A stretch of DNA of 6,561 nucleotides from JBFLVQ01 sp040758525 (GTDB taxonomy: Bacteria; Acidobacteriota; Blastocatellia; Chloracidobacteriales; JADJPF01): positions 1 to 6,561 of the forward strand of contig JBFLVQ010000548.1 of assembly GCA_040758525.1 (NCBI GenBank). The letters are read 5' to 3'. Positions 1 through 5,504 of the stretch are shown here, in pieces. The notes under the pieces were generated by a model that was given only the letters and a program-made list of their open reading frames with translations, was not told the DNA's origin and did not search any database. Position 1 is the stretch's first letter. Every line of letters begins with the position of its first letter. A program made the position numbers and the translations under genes.

Positions 1-219
1 AAAAAGAATATTTCCAACTACGGTGCGAATCCCACTTTCAAGAAGGAATTTTTGGATCCCTTTTTTAATGCTATTACTGACATAGGCAAAGGTGAAAAGC
101 TATTGCTGGGCTGGTTGCCGGGTGGTAATTTGGAGGTCTCGATCAATGGCACAAGCAGAGCAAAATTTAAGAATGTAAGTTTTGCTCAGGCCGTCTGGTT
201 ATGTTACCTCCAACCATAG
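1..219 (+). CDS. Chalcone isomerase-like protein, C-terminal part (5' partial)
   Basis: The first reading frame is open from the left edge to a TAG at 217-219, giving 72 visible residues. The stretch FFNAITDIGKGEKLLLGWLP (residues 21-40), followed by a Gly-rich turn and SINGTSRAKFKNVSFAQAVW (47-66), follows the end of bacterial chalcone isomerase-like proteins: an amphipathic helix, 'di.kGd...l.ylPg.g..v..nG', then 'f..al..iWLG'. In bacteria these are usually periplasmic or exported proteins of unknown role, often about 180-200 residues long; the flavonoid isomerase activity of plant enzymes should not be assumed. The usual tail after the Trp-Leu-Gly (a further 10-15 residues with a Pro and an L...LL element) is missing. 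Here the protein stops at WLCYLQP, so the end may be divergent or slightly frameshifted. Assignment is by remembered family pattern and is moderately sure. Confidence 0.6.
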   Translation, partial: KKNISNYGANPTFKKEFLDPFFNAITDIGKGEKLLLGWLPGGNLEVSINGTSRAKFKNVSFAQAVWLCYLQP

Positions 220-392
220 TAGTCTGACAAATTTCTGGAATCAGAGAGTGGCTTTGTTACTCCCTATCCATTCCAATAAACCAGTGCCACGCGTTAAGTA
301 TTACAACCGGATTACCTGGCTAGATGTAGGTGCTCATGAACAAGACCGATTTCTGCTCACGCTTTTCTGGAATGAACAGAGGTTCAAAACCT

Positions 393-423
393 GATGTCGT
401 AGTCTGCTCTAATCTGCGACATC
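393..423 (+). terminator. Hairpin, possible weak terminator
   Basis: GATGTCGTAG (393-402) pairs with CTGCGACATC (414-423) over 10 bp with one T-G wobble, closing an 11-base loop. The plus strand continues with ATTTCTG, a poor T tract. It lies about 170 bases after the stop of the chalcone isomerase-like frame, so it may end that transcript or simply be a structured spacer element. Confidence 0.3.
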
Positions 424-664
424 ATTTCTGTAGCTTGCTTGTAAATGGTTGGTTAGGGCTTTGACCTGATTTAGAAAAGCGACCTGATATCGCAATATTA
501 ACTTAATGGCGACAATCCAGTCCTTCTCTTGGGCACTCACCTTATATCTGGAGATTGTTATATTGCTCTAAAGGCGTTTGTACTGGGCGTTTTATTCATT
601 AAAGAAAAGCGTGAGTAGAAAAGTATCTTATTAATGCGTAGACTGCATTATGAGATCTTGCTCA

Positions 665-695
665 CGGGCGCATAGCTTCATGATTTATGCGCCCG
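665..695 (-). terminator. Perfect 10-bp hairpin after the Lrp-type gene
   Basis: CGGGCGCATA (665-674) and TATGCGCCCG (686-695) are exact reverse complements around an 11-base loop. The hairpin starts 7 bases beyond the stop codon of the minus-strand Lrp-type gene, where an intrinsic terminator would sit, and the stem is GC-rich at its base. There is no clear T run after it on either strand, so it may act in 3'-end protection or depend on Rho rather than be a classic intrinsic terminator. Confidence 0.5.
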
Positions 696-701
696 CTTCA
701 C

Positions 702-1163
702 TTAAATTGCGATACTATATCCTACCTTTACTTTATCCATAACTACGTGTGTGTAAAAATGTTTCACGTTTGGGTTATCCATTAGCCATTTCTTGGCAAA
801 CTCTTCATAATGGCGCATATCTCTGGTATTGACGAGGATCACGAAATCATAAGTCCCCGTTACGAAATAGCACTGCATTACTTCACTACGTTCGCGCATA
901 GTTGATTTAAACTTTTCCAATGCCCGGGAATTTCCATCTTCCAATATAATGTCAACAACACAAGTAACGCCAATTCCTGCGACACTAGGCGAGATTATTG
1001 AGACATCTGCTTCAATTACTTTTTCATCCCGTAGCCTCTTAAGTCTTCGCTGCACAGCAGACGAACTTAGCCTAACTGCTTCACTAAGTTCATCGGCAGT
1101 CATTCTGTTATTTTGTTGTAATAGTCTGAGCAACTTCTTATCAAACTCATCTAACCTATGCAT
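702..1163 (-). CDS. Lrp/AsnC-family transcriptional regulator
   Basis: This 153-residue protein has the normal length and layout of a single-unit Lrp/AsnC regulator. Residues 3-50 form the AsnC-type winged helix-turn-helix; the opening LDEFDKKLLRLLQQNNRMT and the recognition helix SSSAVQRRLKRLRDEKVI (33-50) are typical. Residues about 65-145 form the RAM (amino-acid-binding and oligomerising) domain, with the 'V.QCY.VTG.YDF.L.V...DM..YE.F' signature at 95-122. Family members bind DNA as dimers or octamers and respond to an amino acid. The start at 1163-1161 has a GGGGA element 5-6 bases upstream. The gene is divergent from the RidA-PLP fusion gene across a 132-base spacer, which suggests that it controls that gene and probably itself. 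The close resemblance is to the general proteobacterial Lrp/AsnC group with a C-terminal 'VVMD.VKVG' end, not to Lrp itself; the effector cannot be read from sequence. Confidence 0.95.
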   Translation of the reverse strand: MHRLDEFDKKLLRLLQQNNRMTADELSEAVRLSSSAVQRRLKRLRDEKVIEADVSIISPSVAGIGVTCVVDIILEDGNSRALEKFKSTMRERSEVMQCYFVTGTYDFVILVNTRDMRHYEEFAKKWLMDNPNVKHFYTHVVMDKVKVGYSIAI

Positions 1164-1295
1164 TTTTTCCCCGCTTTAAGCTTCAAAATCGCTTAATAAA
1201 ACCGTCAAACAATTTCTTTTGCAGAAATTACCCAATAAGAAAAGGGTATTATAAACGGCGTAATATAAACAATGTAGTTTTCAAATTAAAAAAAC
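1164..1295. promoter_or_regulatory. Divergent promoter/operator region
   Basis: These 132 AT-rich bases lie between the two divergent start codons and must hold both promoters. On the plus strand, TATTAT (1247-1252) and TAATAT (1261-1266) are possible -10 boxes, but neither has a good -35 at 17 bases. On the minus strand, a TTGACG hexamer (at about 1206-1201) is a good -35 match without a clear -10. Promoter positions are therefore not fixed. The plus-strand gene start is preceded by an A-rich tract with no Shine-Dalgarno sequence. Inverted repeats in the middle are listed separately. Confidence 0.55.
1229..1265. promoter_or_regulatory. Candidate operator: two small inverted repeats
   Basis: TACCC (1229-1233) and GGGTA (1244-1248) form an inverted repeat with a 10-base spacer, and TATTA (1247-1251) and TAATA (1261-1265) form a second with a 9-base spacer. 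A direct repeat TATAAAC occurs at 1250-1256 and 1264-1270. AT-rich dyads of 13-20 bases arrayed on one face of the helix are what Lrp/AsnC proteins bind. Their place in the divergent region, over the possible -10 boxes of the fusion gene, fits an autoregulated operator. The arms are only 5 bp, so chance is a real alternative. Confidence 0.3.
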
Positions 1296-2939
1296 ATGAA
1301 GTCTTTTCTTTCTAATAACGCGCCAAAGGCAATTGGTCCATATTCGCAAGCTATACGAACAGGAAATCTATTGTACTGCTCTGGTCAGACTCCGCTTGAC
1401 CCTGAAAGTATGAAAATCGAATCGCTAGATATTGAGGGGCAAACACTGAGAGCAATTCAAAATTTGGCAACCATTCTAAATGCGGCTGGGCTGACGCTTT
1501 CAGATGTGGTAAAGACAAATGTCTATCTGAGTGATATGTCTAACTTTGTCAAAATGAATGCGGTCTATGCAGAGTGTTTTGGAGAACACCGACCGGCACG
1601 CACCACAGTGGCTGTTAAAGCGCTTCCCTGCAATGCACTCGTCGAAATAGAGTGCATTGCTGAATTTAAAAATAGTACAGGAGCATCAATTAATATGCAA
1701 TCAACCAAGAACAATAACAATTATGCAAGCGATGTTTTTTCTCCCGCAGAGATCGCTAAGTTTAGAAAAGATACGGAGGGCTGTTCCAATGTGATCCATC
1801 TAAACAATGCAGGGGCAAGCCTGATGCCCGATGTTGTGACCCGGTCTATATTAGAGCATATAGAATTAGAGTCGCGTATAGGCGGGTATGAAGCATCTGC
1901 TTTACGAGCAGACGCGATTCAGCAATTTTATCTGCTAGCCGGAAAGCTAATTAATTGTAATGCTTCAAATATAGCTTTCACAGCAAGTGCAACTGACTCT
2001 TACACGCGGGCTTTATCATCCATTCCTTTCCAATCCGGTGATGTTATTTTAACGGATAATGACGATTTTATATCAAATCAAATCCAGTTTCTTTCATGTC
2101 AAAAAAGATTTGGTATTAAAATAGTTAGAATAAAGAATGCTCCTGAAGGCGGCGTGGATTTAGCAGACCTTGAACAAAACCTGATAAAACTACAACCACG
2201 CTTATTAGCCATAACACACATTCCGACCAATTCGGGTCTAGTACAGCCCGTTAAAAGTATCGCAGAAATCTATAGCCGCTATAAAAAGCTTCATGAAGAC
2301 AAAACCTGGTACATCCTTGATGCCTGTCAGTCGGTCGGGCAAATGAAGCTGGATGTGGAAGAGTTAAAGTGTGATTTTCTAAGCGTTACAAATAGAAAAT
2401 TTTTAAGAGGACCGAGAGGCACGGGTTTTTTATACATATCCGACAAAGCATTGCAATCTGGACTCGAACCGCTGTTTATTGATATGAGAGGGGCGGAATG
2501 GATAGAGAAGGATAAATACAAACCAAGAGAAAATGCAATGCGATTTGAAGATTGGGAATTTGCATACGCGCTTGTATTAGGCACACGGACAGCAATTGAA
2601 TACTGTTTAGACATTGGCGAGGAGAGAATTTGGCAACGGGTTAAGCTGTTATCAGATCTTATGCGGCAAGAACTTTCCGCCATTGATAAAGTAAGGGTGT
2701 TGGATAGAGGTCCTGAAGTAGGTGGTCTTGTTACTTTCACCATAAAAGACTCACAGCCGGAATATCTTGTGAACGAGCTTTTAAAGAGGAAAATTAATGT
2801 AGTACCGAGTTACAGAGATTTTGCCGTCATTGATTTTGACGAGAAGCAAGTGAAATGGGCAATTCGAGCCTCTCCTCACTACTTTAATACCACGGATGAA
2901 ATAAATGAATTTGTTTATGCTCTAAAGCAGATCATTTAG
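1296..2939 (+). CDS. RidA enamine/imine deaminase fused to class V PLP-dependent enzyme
   Basis: This 547-residue protein has two complete domains. Residues 1-124 are a RidA (YjgF/YER057c/UK114) unit: APKAIGPYSQAI, LYCSGQTPLDP, HRPARTTVAV with Arg102, and LVEIECIAEF with Glu117/Glu119, matching the Arg and Glu used by RidA to hydrolyse enamines/imines to ketoacids and ammonia. Residues 125-147 are a polar, Asn-rich linker. Residues about 148-547 are a fold-type I class V aminotransferase/cysteine-desulfurase-like domain: LNNAGASLMPDVV (169-181), GGYEA, THIPTNSG with His308, LDACQSVGQ with Asp342 (PLP pyridine N) and Gln345, NRKFLRGPRGTGF with Lys368 as the Schiff-base lysine, and RASPHYFNT with Arg524. 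The Cys loop of true desulfurases is absent, so a lyase, epimerase or aminotransferase role is more likely; the substrate is unknown. A soluble cytoplasmic enzyme is expected. ATG 1296 is the only start, since TAA lies four codons upstream, but it lacks a Shine-Dalgarno sequence. Transcription probably ends at the 3023-3058 stem. Confidence 0.93.
   Translation: MKSFLSNNAPKAIGPYSQAIRTGNLLYCSGQTPLDPESMKIESLDIEGQTLRAIQNLATILNAAGLTLSDVVKTNVYLSDMSNFVKMNAVYAECFGEHRPARTTVAVKALPCNALVEIECIAEFKNSTGASINMQSTKNNNNYASDVFSPAEIAKFRKDTEGCSNVIHLNNAGASLMPDVVTRSILEHIELESRIGGYEASALRADAIQQFYLLAGKLINCNASNIAFTASATDSYTRALSSIPFQSGDVILTDNDDFISNQIQFLSCQKRFGIKIVRIKNAPEGGVDLADLEQNLIKLQPRLLAITHIPTNSGLVQPVKSIAEIYSRYKKLHEDKTWYILDACQSVGQMKLDVEELKCDFLSVTNRKFLRGPRGTGFLYISDKALQSGLEPLFIDMRGAEWIEKDKYKPRENAMRFEDWEFAYALVLGTRTAIEYCLDIGEERIWQRVKLLSDLMRQELSAIDKVRVLDRGPEVGGLVTFTIKDSQPEYLVNELLKRKINVVPSYRDFAVIDFDEKQVKWAIRASPHYFNTTDEINEFVYALKQII
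1679..1697 (+). promoter_or_regulatory. Possible internal ribosome binding site and start in the fusion gene
   Basis: AGGAG at 1679-1683 is followed 11 bases later by an in-frame ATG (1695-1697, Met134), exactly in the linker between the RidA and PLP domains. Translation from here would give a free PLP enzyme of about 414 residues. The spacing is longer than the usual 5-9 bases, so use is uncertain. It may be a relic of two once-separate genes. Confidence 0.3.
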
Positions 2940-3022
2940 AAACTCAGAAGAGCAGTTTCGCTGTCCAAAATCAATAACTCACCTTACACAATTTCGGGTT
3001 TTAAGTGTCGAAGGTAGCGGCA

Positions 3023-3058
3023 GAATAAAGCCTAACACTCATGCGTTAGGCTTTATTC
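3023..3058 (+). terminator. Strong intrinsic terminator, probably bidirectional
   Basis: GAATAAAGCCTAAC (3023-3036) and GTTAGGCTTTATTC (3045-3058) are exact reverse complements over 14 bp with an 8-base loop. The AAAGCC/GGCTTT core with T-rich arms is the common form of bacterial terminators that work in both directions. It lies 84 bases after the fusion gene's stop codon and would end that transcript. Confidence 0.85.
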
Positions 3059-3315
3059 GCTCTTCCAGCACAGTGATATCACACTCGATCTGTTCTAATC
3101 GTCCAATCTACCCGTAGCACCGGTTAATTATCGTTTCCATAATGCTAAGATAATGGTTTTCTCGAAATGTCTACCCTTGAACGCGCCTTAGCTTGCCATA
3201 GACGAACCAACTCTATTTACTAGTAAAGCTTCTCTCCATTAATTGCAATAAAGATGTTATGGTAGTCTTCATCCATTACGACAAACGTGATATTCTTCTG
3301 CTGGTTATTTTTCAT
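3042..3315 (-). pseudogene. Possible remnant of an IS110-family transposase
   Basis: Two minus-strand pieces look like debris of one gene. The first, 3315-3220, is a 31-codon frame starting MKNNQQKNITFVVMDEDYHN and continuing IFIAINGEKLY, with an AAGAGG Shine-Dalgarno sequence 6 bases before its ATG. The order 'kNitFVgmD.hknsi.IAi' is how IS110/IS1111 transposases begin, the Asp being the first residue of the DEDD catalytic set. The second, 3170-3042, reads on in one frame with a single internal stop (3108-3110) and gives METIINRCYG, then IGRLEQIECDITVLEERIKP, a helical segment like the middle of such transposases. The RNase H-like core and Tnp domains are missing and no terminal repeats were recognised. 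The first piece could instead be an intact 31-residue small protein. The likeness is judged by eye only. Confidence 0.35.
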
Positions 3316-3423
3316 AACCTGCCTCTTAGGCTACTGCAACATTCGTGAGAATGGCGCTAGGATTGTATAGACCGCGCAGTTTCTACTCGTCGCGGATCAC
3401 TCTTTATATGTAAGATAGGACTT

Positions 3424-5388
3424 ATGAAACCTAAAGAGAAACCTAAAGAACTCACTGTACGCAGCCTGATTCTTGGTGCATTAATCACGACGATCTTCAC
3501 GGCGGCAAACGTCTACCTAGGCCTCAAGGTCGGCCTCACCTTCGCATCGTCAATCCCCGCAGCGGTGATCTCGATGGCCATCCTGAGCGCCGTCAAGGAC
3601 TCGTCGATCCTCGAAAACAATATCGTCCAAACCGTTGCGTCCGCAGCCGGCACGCTCTCAGCGATCATCTTTGTTTTGCCGGGACTGGTGATAATCGGCT
3701 GGTGGACGGGATTTCCCTTCTGGCAATCGTTTCTCGTCTGCATAAGTGGCGGCGTGCTAGGGGTGTTGTTTACGATCCCGCTCCGACGTGCACTGGTAAC
3801 GAACTCCGATCTACCCTACCCAGAAGGCGTAGCTGCCGCCGAGGTGCTGAAAGTCGGCTCCGGCACACGCGGAGAAACCAAGGATGAGACGGGCGAAGCG
3901 AGAGAAGGGCTTGTTGCCGTGATTTTCAGTTCCATTGCTTCAGCGGGGCTTGCCATCTTGGCGGCGACCCGTGTCGCTGCTGCTGAAATCACTGGATTCT
4001 TCCATATTGGTGTTATGGCGTCGAGTGGGTACAACATCGCCTGGTCGCTCGCGCTCGTCGGCGCCGGCCATCTCGTTGGGTTGTCGGTCGGGGTGGCGAT
4101 GCTAATCGGCCTCATAATCGCGTGGGCGATTGCCGTGCCAATTTTGACATCAATGCAGCCTGTTGCCGCTGGCGTGGATCTCGCTACCCATACCGTTTCG
4201 ATCTGGAGCAACCAGGTCCGGTTCATCGGCGCTGGCGCAATCGCGATCGCCGCCATCTATACACTGGCCAATCTCGCGAAGCCAGTCGTCGGCGGACTTG
4301 TGAGTACGCTCGCCAGTTCCCGAGCCGCCGATGTAAAGAATGATAGCGACCGCGATCTCTCGCCCTCCTGGATTCTCACGCTCACAGTCGGATGTCTGCT
4401 CATCGCCGGATTGCTGGCCTTCAGGTTCGTACAGCCAACGGTATTGGCACCAAATGCGGTTAAGCTCACGCTGATCGCTGTGCCGTTTGTGCTGATCGGG
4501 GGCTTTCTCATTGCCGGGATCTGCGGCTATATGGCAGGACTCATCGGCGCTTCGAACAGTCCGATCTCGGGTGTCGGCATTCTCTCGATCGTCTTGTGCG
4601 CATCGGCACTCGTCTTCGTGGTATCGCCAACACCAGAGACGCGACAAACACTCGTCGCCTTCGCACTCTTCGTGACGGCAATCGTATTCGCTTGCGCGAC
4701 GATCTCAAACGATAACTTGCAGGATCTGAAGACCGGCCAGCTTGTTGGCGCATCACCAATACGTCAGCAGATTGCGCTCATTGTTGGTGTCTGTGCGGGC
4801 GCGTCGGTGATCCCCTCAGTACTCAATCTGCTAGCCAGTGCGTATGGGTTTGCCGGTGCTGCCAACGTCGGCGTGGTTGCTCCGAATCCCCTGCCGGCGC
4901 CACAAGCAACACTTATCTCTGCCCTTGCCAAGGGCGTGATCGGCGGCAATCTGGAATGGAAGATGATCGGTATCGGCGCGCTGGTGGGCGTTGGCCTCAT
5001 TCTGCTCGATTCGGTGCTTGGCTCAATGAAGAAACTGCGCATCCCTCCGCTGGCGGTCGGCATTGGGATCTATCTCCCTATGTCAGCTACCTTCGCCGTT
5101 GTGGTTGGCGCGATGATCTCGCATTGGTACGAAGGGCGTACTCGCTCGCTCGCAAACCCTGAACGCGCTGAACGACTGGGTACACTCATGGCGTCAGGAT
5201 TGATTGTTGGTGAGAGCCTATGGGGCGTGATCAATGCTGCTCTTATTGTCGGCTTATCGAAGGATGCTCCGATCGGGCTCGTACCCGAGAACTTTGCGCT
5301 CGCTCCTTGGCTCGGGTTGCTTGGTTTTGTCGGTGCGATTGTCTGGTTATACGGGTGGATACTGCGTCGGTCAGCAATGGCACGTTAG
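3424..5388 (+). CDS. OPT-family oligopeptide transporter
   Basis: This 654-residue, very hydrophobic protein has the family's conserved blocks in order: ELTVRSLILGALITTIFTAA (9-28), NVYLGLKVGLTFASSIPAA (29-47), SILENNIVQTVASAAGTLSA (61-80), the RRALVTNSDLPYPEGVAAAE block with EVLKVG after it (121-145), GYMAGLIGASNSPISGVGI (368-386), NLQDLKTGQLVGASPIRQQ (431-449), LPAPQATLISALAKG (490-504) and IPPLAVGIGIYLPMSAT (540-556). About 15 membrane segments are visible, starting near residues 12, 41, 76 and 100. It is an inner-membrane, probably proton-coupled importer; bacterial members take up peptides or metal chelates, and the substrate cannot be told here. The start has AGGA only 3 bases upstream (3417-3420), but the N-terminus fits the family. 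The gene is much richer in G+C (GCG, CTC, ATC codons) than its neighbours, which suggests horizontal acquisition. It seems intact and monocistronic. Confidence 0.95.
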   Translation: MKPKEKPKELTVRSLILGALITTIFTAANVYLGLKVGLTFASSIPAAVISMAILSAVKDSSILENNIVQTVASAAGTLSAIIFVLPGLVIIGWWTGFPFWQSFLVCISGGVLGVLFTIPLRRALVTNSDLPYPEGVAAAEVLKVGSGTRGETKDETGEAREGLVAVIFSSIASAGLAILAATRVAAAEITGFFHIGVMASSGYNIAWSLALVGAGHLVGLSVGVAMLIGLIIAWAIAVPILTSMQPVAAGVDLATHTVSIWSNQVRFIGAGAIAIAAIYTLANLAKPVVGGLVSTLASSRAADVKNDSDRDLSPSWILTLTVGCLLIAGLLAFRFVQPTVLAPNAVKLTLIAVPFVLIGGFLIAGICGYMAGLIGASNSPISGVGILSIVLCASALVFVVSPTPETRQTLVAFALFVTAIVFACATISNDNLQDLKTGQLVGASPIRQQIALIVGVCAGASVIPSVLNLLASAYGFAGAANVGVVAPNPLPAPQATLISALAKGVIGGNLEWKMIGIGALVGVGLILLDSVLGSMKKLRIPPLAVGIGIYLPMSATFAVVVGAMISHWYEGRTRSLANPERAERLGTLMASGLIVGESLWGVINAALIVGLSKDAPIGLVPENFALAPWLGLLGFVGAIVWLYGWILRRSAMAR

Positions 5389-5399
5389 CGTAATGTGGC

Positions 5400-5420
5400 G
5401 GCAGGTGAACTGGCAGGTGA
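5400..5420 (+). repeat. Short direct repeat after the OPT gene
   Basis: GGCAGGTGA occurs at 5400-5408 and again at 5412-5420, a 12-base period with ACT between the copies. It begins 12 bases past the transporter stop codon. It has only two copies and no known role; it could be a slippage product. Confidence 0.4.
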
Positions 5421-5432
5421 TAGCAGAAAGAG

Positions 5433-5455
5433 ACTAACTTTGGTGGTAAGTTAGT
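5433..5455. terminator. Perfect 8-bp hairpin in the convergent spacer
   Basis: ACTAACTT (5433-5440) pairs exactly with AAGTTAGT (5448-5455) around a 7-base loop. It lies 45 bases after the OPT stop. Read on the minus strand it is followed by CTCTTTCTGC, modestly T-rich, so it may also help end the minus-strand gene at 5505. The stem is AT-rich and there is no classic T run. Confidence 0.45.
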
Positions 5456-5458
5456 GTT

Positions 5459-5484
5459 GTACAGAGAATATCTTTTCTCTGTGC
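5459..5484. terminator. Second hairpin in the convergent spacer
   Basis: ACAGAGAA (5461-5468) pairs exactly with TTCTCTGT (5475-5482) with a 6-base loop; a T-G wobble and a G-C pair extend it to 5459-5484. It is 20 bases beyond the stop of the minus-strand gene and 4 bases from the first hairpin, so the pair probably separates two convergent transcripts. Confidence 0.5.
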
Positions 5485-5504
5485 CAGCTATCCCGTAAGT
5501 AGTT

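Larger units (their letters stand above)
220..701. other. Gene-poor spacer
   Basis: This 480-base AT-rich stretch separates the chalcone isomerase-like gene from the end of the Lrp-type gene. It contains two hairpins (393-423 and 665-695, listed separately). No frame here has both a convincing ribosome binding site and a recognisable protein. Short open frames were examined and are recorded among the rejected items. No tRNA-like cloverleaf, tandem repeat or CRISPR-like repeat was seen. Confidence 0.6.
2940..3423. other. Spacer with terminator and possible transposase debris
   Basis: This 484-base stretch lies between the fusion gene and the OPT transporter. It holds the strong 3023-3058 terminator, minus-strand fragments resembling a decayed IS110-type transposase (3042-3315), and the leader of the transporter gene (about 3331-3423). 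In the leader, TTATAT near 3403 could be a -10 box but has no good -35, and a short CCGCG/CGCGG dyad sits at 3372-3376 and 3391-3395. No plus-strand gene was found. Confidence 0.6.

Noticed and set aside
182..394. 70-codon plus-strand open frame starting with TTG
   Set aside because: It overlaps the end of the chalcone isomerase-like frame, has no ribosome binding site and resembles no family I know. At most its beginning could be a frameshifted tail of that gene.
409..540. 43-codon minus-strand frame from a GTG, reading VSAQEKDWIVAIKL and on to NDVAD
   Set aside because: The composition is protein-like, but there is no ribosome binding site before the GTG, no recognised family, and its length is within chance for AT-rich spacer DNA. 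It could be a gene relic.
506..571. 21-codon plus-strand frame MATIQSFSWALTLYLEIVIL
   Set aside because: It could pass for a small hydrophobic peptide, but it has no Shine-Dalgarno sequence and lies antisense to the other short frame. There is no support beyond an open frame.
949..1179. Plus-strand frame opposite the Lrp-type gene
   Set aside because: Ser/Leu-rich shadow of the regulator gene on the other strand.
2327..2743. 138-codon minus-strand frame inside the fusion gene
   Set aside because: Antisense shadow; the plus strand encodes clear PLP-enzyme motifs throughout.
3816..4647. Long minus-strand frames (146 and 165 codons) inside the OPT gene
   Set aside because: High GC makes long antisense frames common; the plus-strand family motifs are unbroken and the antisense products look like no protein.
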